Shown one piece after another: positions 27,851 to 37,850 of a DNA stretch of 64,000 nucleotides (the stretch's first letter is position 1; each line of letters starts with the position of its first letter). The notes beneath the pieces were generated by a model. That model made no database searches and was not told the origin of the DNA. It was given only the letters and a program-made list of their open reading frames with translations. The position numbers and the translations under genes are program-made. This DNA is from Trichomonas vaginalis G3 (taxonomy: Eukaryota > Parabasalia > Trichomonadida > Trichomonadidae), in assembly GCF_026262505.1 (NCBI RefSeq), contig NC_067206.1, positions 37,215,896 through 37,279,895 of the forward strand. The letters are read 5' to 3'.

Positions 27851-28435
27851 ATGTCATTTCCGAAAAATAGAAGCGTAAGTGTTTCAAAAGGTTTAATGGC
27901 GGTGGCAGATGTGAAGTTAAATTCACCAACTCAAACAAACAGTCAAAGTGTTATTGTCAATGTCAAAGAAAGAGATGTTGAAATGGGGAAACCATACGAA
28001 GACGAAGATGGTATATAACAATAGTTCCTGTAAAAGAACAACCAACATACCCTGAAGTTAGCAGAGACTTAAGTTCTGTTGCAGATATTCGAAACGACTA
28101 CCAACAACTTAAAGACAAACTTAAAACTCAGGAGAAGATTTGTCAGGCTTTGGGTATAATGTTAAACTTGGTTGAGCACAACCCTGTAAAAGTGAACTCA
28201 TATGTCATTGCACCTCATGAAGTTTTGAAAGAACTATTGAAACTTTTGACAGAGGCAGACGATATAAACATCAAAGAAATAGAACCCGACGTTAGTTGCT
28301 GTGGTGTTTCATATAATGTCATTGACAAGATATACGTTATGAAAGGAGGTGAAACGTTGAACTTAAAAATATAGTTTCCCAGACGTCATAAAAATATTTG
28401 ACGACCACAACATTTCATTAAAGTTTGTTTGCTAA
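27851..28435 (+). pseudogene. About 190-aa acidic coiled protein (copy 2)
   Basis: Counterpart of 1887-2467. Ends 4 bp before the minor capsid gene here because the small gene seen in copy 1 is missing. The C-terminal part reads CGVSYNVIDKIYVMKGGETL. Broken. Function unknown. Confidence 0.6.
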
Positions 28436-28439
28436 GTAA

Positions 28440-29244
28440 ATGGCAGAAGACATAGTGGTTTATACTATTACGACTAAAAACCCTGAGTCATATAATTCTA
28501 TAACAACAAACTTACAAAGTCCTCAAGGACGATATTGTAAACTGACCTTAAACACGATGACGACTAAAGCCTGTTTTGCTCTTTTGACACCAGAAGATTT
28601 ATTGTTGTGAATGGTAAAAAATACTCCTTTGAAGATACTTACTCAGATATACCACCAACAGGTTTTGTTGACTTATTTAATACTTTAAGGACGGATGTAA
28701 CATGTGCTGCAACTAGAGCAGGTTTCATTATGTTTGGATGTCCGACTGAGTTTAGTATAAACGATATGAGCTATAATACAAAACTTATATCTGGTTTTTA
28801 CTACCAACAGTTTCCTATAACAGGAAAAGGTGTCATACAAGGTTTGTCTGTTCCATTGACTTTAAGTACACCAATCTTATATATTGTTTCAAACTTAGGT
28901 TCAAAGTGCTATTCGAATGTCGACAGAAACTACTATGACCAAAAGATACTCATGCGTATAAACAACACTTTCTCTGCTGGTTTGCCTATTGTTCATTCGA
29001 ATGCAGAGTTTTCAGCTTTAGTGAACTCAAACACTTTAGCAAACATAAACTTAACCTTAGTTGACGCAAACTTTGTTCCTGTAAAACTTTTATGTCCTAT
29101 GTATTTGTCAATGACGGCAGAAAGTTTCGAATTGGAAGATGCAACTGGTGAAAGTATTGTACTACAAGAACAACTTCAACAACAAATAGCTCAAGAACAA
29201 CAAATGCAACAAATGGAAAAATGCAACAACAAGCTCAAGAATAA
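28440..29244 (+). pseudogene. Probable minor capsid protein (copy 2)
   Basis: Counterpart of 2715-3521, whose complete form is described there: beta-rich body and Gln/Met-rich tail. Broken here. The start is placed at ATG 28440 by match with copy 1. Confidence 0.6.
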
Positions 29245-29272
29245 AAAAATATTTTTTTTTATTTTTATAAAA

Positions 29273-30506
29273 ATGTACAGAATAGACGTTTCAGATTTTT
29301 ATGACTTCCAAGCGTTCAGAAATATGTGTCCATTTCGAGACTATAACAAAGCAGTCGAGAATTTGAAACGTTTAGTCATTTATGTCGACTCTGCCCAGAA
29401 TGTTATGTCATGAAAGAATGGGATGTAGTCTTTAACAAACCAAGAGCGACAATAGTTTCAGAACAAGAATGTAAACAGAAACTTAAGAAAATAAAAGTTG
29501 TACAAGTTGGCATGAAGATGTTAGATGCTTGGGATATCTTATTGTCAAAGTTAGAAGATTTTTCAGTTCGAGGTATAAAGTTCTATACACCTTCTCCAAA
29601 CTTCTATTCTATCTTCACTGGATATAAATACGAACAAGTAGAATGGAAAGAAAATGTTATAGAAGCTTGGTTAGACCATGTCAAAGAAATTATATGCAAT
29701 GGAAACGAAAGAGTCTATGAGTATATCTTATGTTGGTTTGCAAACATCTTACAACATCCAAGTGCTAAAAATGAAACTGCTCTCATCATAATTGGAAAAC
29801 AAGGAACAGGTAAGAACACTTTCTTTACAGATATCTTATGCAAACTGTTAGAGGCTATTCGAACCCTAATATGACAAACTTAGAAAACATCTGCGGTAAA
29901 TTTAACTCTTCAATAGAGAATATGAAACTTATAGTATGTAACGAACTTCAAAGTATAGATACAACAAAAGTTTTGAAACTCGATGCTTTGAAGAGTCTTA
30001 TAACAGACAAAGTTGGAGTTGTTGAAAGAAAGTATAGAGACCAAAGAGTTTGTGAAAATGTTGCAAACTTCGTCATGGTTTCAAACAACGCCGTTCCGAT
30101 GAAGTTAGAAAGTTCTGACAGAAGATATGTAGTTGTCAGAACGTCAGAAGCTCATATGCAAGATACAGAATATTTTGACGACTTAGCAGAAACTTTGACA
30201 CCTAACTTTTACAACCACTTGTTCTCATATTTCATGACATTAGATATTTCAAGTTCAATCCAAGACAAATTCCACATACCGAAGAGAGACAAACATTGTT
30301 AGAAGCAAACAAGAGTGTATATGAACTGTTTCATAGATGAAACTGACTTTGAGTGTTTAGATGAAAGGTCATTGTACGATTCGTATAAACAGTATTGTCA
30401 AGAGTATGGTTATATGACAGCGTCTAAACGAACATTCTTGGCAAATGTCAAAAGTCTTTTAGATGTTCAGAATGGTGTATATACAAAGAAAAATTTTTCT
30501 GAGTAA
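29273..30506 (+). pseudogene. SF3 helicase, D5-like (copy 2)
   Basis: Counterpart of 3548-4782, with the same Walker A GKQGTGKNTFF, LIVCNELQS, FVMVSNNAVP and SSDRRYVVVRT motifs. The C-terminal domain (LYDSYKQYCQEYGYMTASKR) looks like the winged-helix end usual in D5-type helicases. Broken. Downstream there is no HNH gene: a 37-bp AT-rich spacer leads to the next gene. Confidence 0.8.
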
Positions 30507-30543
30507 ATTTTAAAAAAAATATTTTTTTTATCCGATAGAAAAG

Positions 30544-30962
30544 ATGACAAAATTCATCTCAGTCAACAAGTATATGTCAGGACTTAAAGAAGAACTAGAC
30601 CCATTCACATATTTGAATGTTTACTTCTACCATTTTGAAAAGTCTACATTTGACAAAGTTTGGAACATCGAACCAGTTAAGTTTGCTATTGTGACTAAAA
30701 ATGGTGCGAAATTTGAAGACTTAGACATAGAAGGTTTGTTAACAGTCAAAGAAAGTTTTGACAGAAGGTTTTCAAACCTTAAAGAAGGCAAAGCATACAA
30801 ACTTGTTATACCTTATGAACCAAAGAAAGCAGACGACTATGAATATTATGAGTCTAAGATAGTTGAAGTTCAAGGTAAATTGGGTAAAAAGATTTTAGAG
30901 TCTAAGCCAGTGTTTGCTCCTAAAGAGGAAGAGAACATTGACATTGACCAGAAATGTTCTAA
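30544..30962 (+). pseudogene. Acid-tailed possible ssDNA-binding protein (copy 2)
   Basis: Counterpart of 5441-5854. Reads MTKFISVNKYMSGLKEELDP, VKESFDRRFSNLKEGKAYKL and an acidic end. Its leader TTTTTTTATCCGATAGAAAAG is the same as in copy 1. Converges on the gene at 30979. Looks altered at its end. Confidence 0.45.
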
Positions 30963-30978
30963 AAATAAAATTTTATTT

Positions 30979-31425
30979 TTACATGTCAAATTTCTTTTTC
31001 TCTGGCTCTGGTTCTTTCTTCTCTTCTTCTACTTTCTTTTCTTTCTTTTCTCTCTTCTTCTTTTCTGGTGGAGTTATGTCAAACTTCTCAGAACCATATT
31101 TTTGTAAAAGTTCTTTGTCCTTTAATAGCTCTTCTATTCTGTTTTCTATTTCATTTTCAAGAACAGCGCATGTGTCTTCTTTGCATTCTAAGAAGTTTTG
31201 TTGGACTTCATCTCTCCAAGAGGCGTCATCTCTGTCAACAAGTCTGTCATTGACAAATTTTAAGACTTCTCTGCTTAAGGTTTTATGGTTCTTGTCATAT
31301 TCCCAGAAACAGAACTTTAGAACAAATTCACCTTTCTTGTTTACACTATGTAAGATTTTATGGTCGACAGATGTTTTGCTGTCGAAAAGCTTGTCTCGAA
31401 TATAGATAGCGAAATCGCTAGACAT
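30979..31425 (-). CDS. 148-aa KEKE-tailed protein (copy 2)
   Basis: Complete form. N-terminal MSSDFAIYIRDKLFDSKTSV; core FVLKFCFWEYDKNHKTLSRE; a helix with NEIENRIEELLKDKELLQKY; and a charged tail of Lys/Glu runs ending EPEPEKKKFDM. The core aligns with the element B protein at 63519. The tail could tether to basic or acidic partners. Divergent from the ATPase gene. Function unknown, but conserved between lineages A and B. Confidence 0.65.
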   Translation of the reverse strand: MSSDFAIYIRDKLFDSKTSVDHKILHSVNKKGEFVLKFCFWEYDKNHKTLSREVLKFVNDRLVDRDDASWRDEVQQNFLECKEDTCAVLENEIENRIEELLKDKELLQKYGSEKFDITPPEKKKREKKEKKVEEEKKEPEPEKKKFDM

Positions 31426-31461
31426 TTTGTAAAAGATAAAAATTTTAATTTTTCTAAAAAT

Positions 31462-32331
31462 ATGTTAGAAAAAAAGTTTGCTGACATTGACAAGAAATTT
31501 GAGAATGTTTTAAACAAGAACAAGAGGAAGTTAGAAAATGCTCAGATAAAACCCATACATGACAAGTTCTTATTTGCTCAGAATGGTATAACAGGTCTAA
31601 TCGCACCGCCTGGGTCGGGTAAGACTTTCACTTATCTTAAAATGGCTGCACAACAACAAGAACTAGATGAGAAGAACCCATTCTATGAGTTAGTTGTCAT
31701 TTGTAGTACTTCGGTCAATTTGACCAAACCGTCAATTCGTTCAAAGATATTATAAAAAAGTCTAAGTTAGTATGTATAAAAGACTCTGAGTTGTTAGATT
31801 GGATAAAGAAGTACCAAAGAGAGTTTTGAAGTACAATGCTATAAATGAGTATATAAACTCGAAGTTTAAAGACCCAAATGAGGAAATGCAGAGAATATTA
31901 GAGAAGAAACACTTCAGAAACAAACAGAAAGAGATTGAGTACCTTTCGAAGAAATTGCAATCTTAGATGGAAGACTTACCCTCACAGATGTCTTCTTATC
32001 TTAGATGACTTTGCTTCTCATCCTTTGTTAAAGAACAGAGAACAAGACATGTGTCGAATTCTTAAGAAGCTCAGACACTTTAACATCTCAGTTGTCATTT
32101 GTGTACAGACAGCAAAGAGTTTAAGTAAGGATGTAAAGAGAATACTTACTGACATTGTACTTTTCCCCGGATTGTCCGAAGACGATTTCATGGAACTTAT
32201 GAAGAGTCCATGGCAGGTAAGTTTGACAGACATGAACTATGGGAGAAGTACAAAGTCATACAAGACCTCATACTTCTTTCAGAATTCATATCTACGCGAA
32301 CAAAGTTCAAATTGTAAAAAGTCAAGCTTGA
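31462..32331 (+). pseudogene. A32-like packaging ATPase (copy 2)
   Basis: Counterpart of 6349-7223 with the same APPGSGKT Walker A and LLILDDFA Walker B. Starts MLEKKFADIDKKFENVLNKN, an N-terminal coiled stretch. Runs directly to the end of the convergent KilA-N gene, with no insertion between. Broken. Confidence 0.78.
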
Positions 32332-32347
32332 AAAATAAATGGTTCAT

Positions 32348-33156
32348 TTACTCTGCTTGTTTGAAGTTGTCAAAATACTCTGTTTTATTTTTTCTTTCAG
32401 TAGCGGCAAATCTTCTTTGAATGTAAGTATTGTACAACCTTTCATATCATAGTGTGTTTGAGGTAACGTATCTTGAACTATCTGTTTAACATCTTCATTT
32501 GGTGTCATTGAAATCGGTAAGTTTTCGCGATAGAACCAATTTCTGTCAGATTTGTAAATCTTAGCAAGGTCGTAAAAGCTTTTGTTGTTTCTTCTGACTA
32601 ATGCAACATAACCATATCTTTATCTTCTTCATTTTCCATCTCTTCAGTGTAAATCATATACTTATAGTTCTTTTCCTTTCCTTTTGGTACCGAACGTGGT
32701 ATTCTTTTCTGTATGTTTTTGTCTTTGGATTCAAGCTTGTTCTCTAGCTCTTCACGTTCTTGTCTATGAATTTCATCTAACATCATGAAAATATAACAAG
32801 CATAGCGAGGTGAAGCCCACATTGCAACAGCATTTACAAGAAGTCTATGTACATAATATCCTTTCAAACCATTTGGCAAATTTTTACGATTTTCGTACGG
32901 AATCTCGTTCCTCGGTTTTTCGAGGGACGCAAACATATGAGGAAATTCTTCTAAAAGTTCTTTTGTCTGTTGGTTTTTCAAACCAATGATATGCTTGCTT
33001 TGTAGAACGAAGAGCATTCAAAATACTTTGCATTTGGTACATGTCATCTTTGACCGAACGAATGAGACGGAGTTGTTTGTTATACTGAACCCACTCGTAT
33101 TCTTCATCTATGGCTTCATGAACGATAGCAGTTGTTGTGTTCTCTGTTGTTGACAT
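32348..33156 (-). pseudogene. KilA-N domain protein (copy 2)
   Basis: Counterpart of 7820-8646: MSTTENTTTAIVHEAIDEEY start, GLKGYYVHRLLVNAVAMWAS core, IQKRIPRSVPKGKEKNYKYM domain. Shorter coiled linker than copy 1 (a direct-repeat length change around ESKDKN). The palindromic unit lies in frame at 32880-32947. Broken. Confidence 0.7.
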
Positions 33157-33241
33157 TTCTGTTCTTACATACAAAATAAAAAAATAAAAAAAAATAAAAT
33201 TAGCGTTATTTTCTATCTTGTATAAAAGACCAAAAATAAAC

Positions 33242-33853
33242 GCTTTACATGTATTTTTCAGCAACTTCGTCAATAATTTTATAGCACTATCTATCTCATC
33301 TACTTCAAACGTTTCTTTACCTTTCGTGGGAGCACCATACCTTTTCTCAAAAACTTCAAGCAGTTCTGTTTCAGCAGCTCTCATATCATTTACAAACACA
33401 ACCTTAACTCTATTGACTGTAGAGTCATATCTACTACTTATATTAAATGTTCTTCTATCTTATATCTCTTTGTATTGAAGTCCTTCGGTTTCTGAACGAT
33501 GTAAAGTAAGCCTTCACTGCAACGTTCCGTATCGAATGAACCATATGTTATGAAATTATATCCAACAACTGGGTCAATCCAGAACAAAACTACTGGTATA
33601 AGACTTTTGTCTATAAGATATGCTGTAGTTCCATAGAATCTTACCGATATCATAAGCTCAGGATTTCTTGTCAAATTTTCTGAGTAGAAGCAATTCTAAC
33701 CCAGTCCTTTGTTTTCTTTCCAGATGGAGATATAATGTCTGACAAAGAATATTTGTTGTATTTCTTTGAGTATCTTACGTTTAAATCACCTATTCTAACT
33801 ATTTTGGTCTCATTGTCTATCTTTTTAACTGTTTCAAACTCAGTGCTTGTCAT
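33242..33853 (-). pseudogene. KilA/Bro-like protein with T5orf172-like domain (copy 2)
   Basis: Counterpart of 8735-9346, which is open. Same VRIGDLNVRYSKKY and GLLYIVQKPKDFNTKRYKI segments. Broken here. Upstream DNA carries the same AACTAGCGTTAATTTTATTT and TATCTTGTATAAAAGA words. Confidence 0.65.
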
Positions 33854-33935
33854 TTCCTGTTCTTACATACAAAATAAAAAAAATATTTTAAAAAAACTAG
33901 CGTTAATTTTATTTTTTCTATCTTGTATAAAAGAT

Positions 33936-34095
33936 ATGATTTCATAGAGTTTTTTTACGATTTTCATGTGTTTTATGCAAGGCCGAGAATTCTCGGTCTA
34001 GAGAAATTTCACGATTTTCATGAGTTTTAGGCGACTACGGTTTTTTACGTACTCGCAATTTTTTACGAAGAGTAAAAGTTCACTTCGTAAAAAAT
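33936..34095. repeat. Palindromic units, copy 2
   Basis: Two shortened units of the array seen at 9430-9740: ATAGAGTTTTTTTACGATTT, then a hairpin GGCCGAGAATTCTCGGTC; next ACGATTTTCATGAGTTTTAG with stem GGCGACTACG..CGTACTCGC. Then a perfect 12-bp stem TTTTTTACGAAG / CTTCGTAAAAAA at 34059-34092. The array ends at TTATATAATGAAATTTGGTC, which is also the last word shared with copy 1 before the two cassettes differ. Confidence 0.7.
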
Positions 34096-34129
34096 AACAG
34101 TTATATAATGAAATTTGGTCATTTTTTTC

Positions 34130-34318
34130 ATGTCAGAAGACTCGAAGGTGCAACACTTCCAAAATACCGACGAACTCAGAAGAGCAGCATGGCAGTATGT
34201 TCTTGACAACTTCTTTGAGTTCTCCAGGTACACCTTGGAAAATGCTGAAGAACTCCGACACAGAGAATTTGGAGAAATTGCGCTCCAATACTACATTGAC
34301 AAACAAAGGGTAAAATAA
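34130..34318 (+). CDS. 62-aa small acidic protein, copy 2 cassette
   Basis: Starts at MSEDSKVQHFQNTDELRRAA (34130). Mostly helical, with Trp, Tyr and Phe spaced along it (WQYVLDNFFEFSRYTLE). First gene of the copy 2 accessory cassette; higher G+C than the surrounding element genes. Not recognised. Confidence 0.5.
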   Translation: MSEDSKVQHFQNTDELRRAAWQYVLDNFFEFSRYTLENAEELRHREFGEIALQYYIDKQRVK

Positions 34319-34354
34319 GACTAAAAACTTAACGTTTAAAAAGTGACATTTTTA

Positions 34355-34555
34355 ATGAGCTCCGAGTCACCGAGAAAACTTGGTCAGATGTTAGCAGCTT
34401 ACTTCCCTGAGGAGGATGGAAGCGTTACATACGTAAGGTTCAAAAACAACGAACCTGGAATTGCGTACCAAATTCGCGATTACATGACCGTGGAAGAGTA
34501 CGAAAGGTTCCTACAAGAGAAACCAGCTCTAAACAACTCAGAAAAGAAAGAATAA
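34355..34555 (+). CDS. 66-aa small protein, copy 2 cassette
   Basis: Starts MSSESPRKLGQMLAAYFPEE, 36 bp after the previous gene on the same strand. A beta strand-rich middle (GSVTYVRFKNNEPGIAYQI) and an acidic end. Only 27 bp separate it from the convergent Pro-rich gene. Not recognised. Confidence 0.5.
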   Translation: MSSESPRKLGQMLAAYFPEEDGSVTYVRFKNNEPGIAYQIRDYMTVEEYERFLQEKPALNNSEKKE

Positions 34556-34582
34556 AAAGTTTAACTCGTAATTGTTTATTTT

Positions 34583-35170
34583 TTACTTGTATGGGCAAGC
34601 TGCAAGAATGAAGTCGATTATCTCAGTCTTTGTCTTGACCAGTTGGACGGCTCTTGCGAGTACGTCTGTTTTGCGGTCTCCTGCTGGTGTCTGACCTTCG
34701 TAATTGCGCATGTTCTTGAGAGCTCCAACTGTAAATGATTGTAGGATGAAGAGTCTCTCAGACTGCTTGAGGTAGTCGTCTCTGTCTTTGACCGAATCTG
34801 TGGTACGAGTCGAATCGGTCGATTTGAGGGAAGAGACTGAAAGCCTGTCGTCTTCCATTGGAGCTGTAGCATACTCTTTACGTAAGCGGTTCAGACCTTC
34901 TTCGAAGTCTTGGTCTCTCTTCGATTGGGATTGAGATTGGAATTGCTGGGGTGGAGCTTGCTGGAACATCCAAGGGTTGGGGAAGTAAGGCATAGGTTGA
35001 GGAGGGTAGTTCGGGAAGCCTTGTGGTGGGTAGTAACCTTGAGGTGGAAATTGGTAGTAATACGGAGGTACTTGCTGGAACTGAGGTACTTGCTGGAACT
35101 GAGGTGCAGGGGCTGGTGCTTTAGGTTCTTCTGGTTTGGGAATGGACTCGGTTGGTGGGACGTCGGACAT
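34583..35170 (-). CDS. Pro/Gln-rich protein with helical C-terminus, copy 2 cassette
   Basis: Likely start MSDVPPTESIPKPEEPKAPA (35170); an upstream ATG at 35197 would add 9 residues. Residues 25-85 are Pro/Gln/Tyr/Phe-rich with a tandem QFQQVPQFQQVP and YPPQGFPNYPPQ. The C-terminal 100 residues are helical and charged (DFEEGLNRLRKEYATAP ... KTEIIDFILAACPYK). A disordered arm plus helical domain suggests a structural or phase-forming protein. The 5' end is next to a minisatellite, as is its fragment in copy 1. Open. Confidence 0.6.
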   Translation of the reverse strand: MSDVPPTESIPKPEEPKAPAPAPQFQQVPQFQQVPPYYYQFPPQGYYPPQGFPNYPPQPMPYFPNPWMFQQAPPQQFQSQSQSKRDQDFEEGLNRLRKEYATAPMEDDRLSVSSLKSTDSTRTTDSVKDRDDYLKQSERLFILQSFTVGALKNMRNYEGQTPAGDRKTDVLARAVQLVKTKTEIIDFILAACPYK

Positions 35171-35209
35171 TCGTTTGTGGCTTAACCGTCGGACCACAAC
35201 GATAAAAAT

Positions 35210-35590
35210 CTCTGCTACTAGCAGTACTGCTACTGACAGTAGCAGTACTTTTACTGACAGTAGCAGTACTTTTTCTGACAGTAGCAGTACTTTTACTGAC
35301 AGTAGCAGTACTTTTTCTGACAGTAGCAGTACTTTTACTGACAGTAGCAGTACTTTTTCTGACAGTAGCAGTACTTTTACTGACAGTAGCAGTACTTTTA
35401 CTGACAGTAGCAGTACTTTATCGTCGAAAACCCTCTCAAATTTTCCTTTTTACTGCTCGTAGCAGTACTTTTACTGACAGTAGCAGTACTTTTACTGACA
35501 GTAGCAGTACTTTTACTGACAGTAGCAGTACTTTTTCTGACAGTAGCAGTACTTTTACTGACAGTAGCAGTACTTTTTCTGACAGTAGCA
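35210..35590. repeat. 21-bp minisatellite upstream of the Pro-rich gene
   Basis: Units GACAGTAGCAGTACTTTTAC + T (21 bp), with A or T alternating at one position (TTTTACT / TTTTTCT). About nine units to 35414, then about 45 bp of other sequence, then about six more units. Each junction is a near-perfect palindrome CTGCTACTGACAGTAGCAG or CAGTACTTTTACTG. Flanks divergent genes. Confidence 0.88.
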
Positions 35591-35956
35591 ATGGTCGAGG
35601 TCGAACCTACCGACGAGGCAATTTACCTAATTGAAATTAACGAGCTTGTTAAAGACTTCCTCAGGCAGAATGTAAAAGGCAAGCTTGTTAACGGTTGGAT
35701 AACGGGAAGGGCTGCCTTGAATCTCGAGACTTCGACTGGAATTCCAATTCAAATACCAGACGGGACAGCCTACGACGACATAAAGCAAGCAAAGAAGGAA
35801 GCCATTATAAAGTTCTTTGCCAAGCGTCCTTGGATACTACTTCCAAGCAGAGAGAACCCTTTCCCAAGAATGAACCAAATTCTCAAGGGTCTCCTTCACT
35901 TCTCGGGTCAGCCGTTCTACATAACCTGTGAAGGCGACATTCAGCCAGTTCTTTAA
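35591..35956 (+). CDS. 121-aa protein, copy 2 cassette
   Basis: The start codon directly follows the minisatellite (AGCAATGGTCGAGG). Segments LIEINELVKDFLRQNVKGKL, TGRAALNLETSTGIPIQIPD, FFAKRPWILLPSRENPFPRM. Compact alpha/beta look and G+C-rich codons (CTC, GAC, AAG) unlike the core genes. Not recognised. Confidence 0.5.
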   Translation: MVEVEPTDEAIYLIEINELVKDFLRQNVKGKLVNGWITGRAALNLETSTGIPIQIPDGTAYDDIKQAKKEAIIKFFAKRPWILLPSRENPFPRMNQILKGLLHFSGQPFYITCEGDIQPVL

Positions 35957-36081
35957 ACATCTCATTTTAACTTCACTCTTTTTATGTTTTTACGCATGTG
36001 AAGAAGAAGCCTTCTGGTAAGTTTCTTATAGCCATATACATGGCACGCTTTGAGTAAAAACATTTTTTTTTCATTTTTGAA

Positions 36082-36664
36082 TGAAGCAAGTTAAATTCGT
36101 CCCACACCAAACTCAATGGACCGATGAAGAGTTTCAAGCTATGTTGAAGGTGTTGAGAACGACATAGACGGCGAACTTGAAGGAGCTCAAATCACAATTG
36201 CAACCAAAATTGCAGAAGTCAAGGAACAGATAGCTCCACTTAAAGCTACCAAAGCTACTCTTGACCTCATGGATAGTTACCGTTTAGATGTCAAGAGTGG
36301 AATAAGACAATTAAAATTAAAACTTCTAAACTACGAAGCTATACTCCAAAAGTTAGCAGAAATGAGAAGACTTTACCAGAGCTACTTACATGTAAGGGAC
36401 TTACCTTCAAGCAATCCGACCAAAGATGAATTTGTTGACATTGTCCCAATTTTGTCCGAAAGTCAGCTCAGATGTTTCGAACTGCTCCCAACATATCCAG
36501 AATATGAACGTTTGCCTGAACTCTTCCGCAATCTCAAAAAACGTTTTTTGGTTCTCATGTTCGAAACTTTTATCGGAAGAGACAACAAACGTTCAGAAGA
36601 AGAACAAGATATTATTTTAAACTTGTTGTATGACTTAACCGTCATAACAAGCTTTTTGAAGTAA
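36082..36664 (+). pseudogene. About 190-aa coiled-coil protein, copy 2 cassette
   Basis: Begins MKQVKFVPHQTQWTDEEFQA. The middle is a long coiled coil (EVKEQIAPLKATKATLDLMD, LLNYEAILQKLAEMRRLYQS), then a helical acidic end (SEEEQDIILNLLYDLTVITS). Broken. Unknown; the mix of coiled coil and a compact end recalls small structural proteins. Confidence 0.45.
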
Positions 36665-36696
36665 AACCGTCATTCTCAAACCACTTCATTTTTTCG

Positions 36697-37392
36697 ATGT
36701 CCGAACAAGCACCGAAGCCAAACTCAATGGCAGATGTCCTTTCAAGGTTGCCAGACAAGCGCCCAGTTCAAATTCAAATTGCCCAATTGAACGCTCATCT
36801 GACAACCACCATTAAGACTATCCAAAGTAGTCTTATGGAAGAGATAACCAATCTCAAAGTCGAAGTCCTCACGAACCAAGCTTCCAATAAGAAAGTCCTG
36901 AACGATTTCGCGGAAACCTTGCGCCAATACAACAAAGAGAACCAAAACCTTGCCAGACTCATCTACCGTTTCTTCGAAGAGATAGACGCCATCTGGAAGG
37001 TACTCGGAAAGGACAGAACATGCAACACCGTACTTCGTGAGTACCAAATTGAAGAAGGAATTTTCGAGGAAGAAGAGAAACACGAAGAAGAAGAGGAAGA
37101 AGAAGAGAAACACGAAGAAAAGGAAGTTTGGGCAACCCTTGTTGCGGATGACAGTTATGAAATTTCCCAGCCCTACCCATACAAAATCCGCAACAGGGAG
37201 ACCGGCAAGGTTCTTACCCCAGTCCTCAACAACTTGGGACACTTGAGCCTTACTCTTCGGAATTACGGTACAATTTCCATGGGAAGGCTTGTCGGTATGC
37301 AATGGGTTCCAAATCCAAACAAGAAGACGAAGGTCAGACACATTGACGGTGACAAGCTCAACAACCGTAAGGAGAACCTCGAGTGGTTCTAA
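36697..37392 (+). CDS. Coiled-coil protein fused to an HNH-type domain, 231 aa, copy 2 cassette
   Basis: Residues 1-115 are a coiled coil (IAQLNAHLTTTIKTIQSSLM). Residues 120-145 are an almost pure Glu/His/Lys run. Residues 146-231 have the NUMOD4/HNH homing-nuclease pattern: WATLVADDSYEISQPYPYKI, RNRETGKVLTPV, LVGMQWVPNPNKKTKVRHID, NNRKENLEWF. The HNH half resembles the copy 1 gene at 4818, in a different place. The fusion to an N-terminal coiled coil is unusual. Open. Confidence 0.6.
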   Translation: MSEQAPKPNSMADVLSRLPDKRPVQIQIAQLNAHLTTTIKTIQSSLMEEITNLKVEVLTNQASNKKVLNDFAETLRQYNKENQNLARLIYRFFEEIDAIWKVLGKDRTCNTVLREYQIEEGIFEEEEKHEEEEEEEEKHEEKEVWATLVADDSYEISQPYPYKIRNRETGKVLTPVLNNLGHLSLTLRNYGTISMGRLVGMQWVPNPNKKTKVRHIDGDKLNNRKENLEWF

Positions 37393-37441
37393 GAGTAAAA
37401 AAATTTTATTTTAGGGGGAAACCCCGAGTAAATTTAAGTTT

Positions 37442-37717
37442 TTAGTTGCGTAAGTAGCTTAAATTAAGGATAATTTGGACAAGTAGTTCCTGACCTCTGA
37501 ATTGGACTCTTTCGTCATCCCAGTTGCGTAGGAGGTCGTCCCAGAGGAGTTGGTAGAATTGCCATTCCAAGGACGATTTGTCCTCCCAGGCATTGAGGAT
37601 GTACTGCTCGTAGAGTCTCATGACCTCTGCCTTGCACCAGACACCCTCTCCCTTGGAACGTAAGGCTTCTTCGAAGTGCTCGAATGCGATTGGCTGCGGG
37701 ACCATCTGAAATGACAC
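37442..37717 (-). CDS. 91-aa helical protein, copy 2 cassette
   Basis: Starts MSFQMVPQPIAFEHFEEALR. All-helical, Trp-rich (YILNAWEDKSSLEWQFYQLL). G+C richer than core genes. Not recognised. Lies head to head with the small gene at 37736. Confidence 0.45.
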   Translation of the reverse strand: MSFQMVPQPIAFEHFEEALRSKGEGVWCKAEVMRLYEQYILNAWEDKSSLEWQFYQLLWDDLLRNWDDERVQFRGQELLVQIILNLSYLRN

Positions 37718-37735
37718 TTTTTGTCCGTTTGGTCA

Positions 37736-37843
37736 ATGTTCGTGTCTCGTGTCATAGTCGACGAAAATACAAACAAACAGGTTATATATGAGTTTGAGAC
37801 CAAGAATGGTGTAACTCGACCTGTCCGATTCAAATTCGAATAA
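37736..37843 (+). CDS. 35-aa small gene, copy 2 cassette
   Basis: Reads MFVSRVIVDENTNKQVIYEF plus 15 residues ending RPVRFKFE. Alternating beta pattern. Ends 7 bp before the polymerase 3' end, closing the cassette. Low certainty. Confidence 0.35.
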   Translation: MFVSRVIVDENTNKQVIYEFETKNGVTRPVRFKFE

Positions 37844-37850
37844 AAATTTT

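Noticed and set aside
35136-35462. Open frame of repeated SSTFTD residues
   Set aside because: Translation of the 21-bp minisatellite; the real genes lie on either side.
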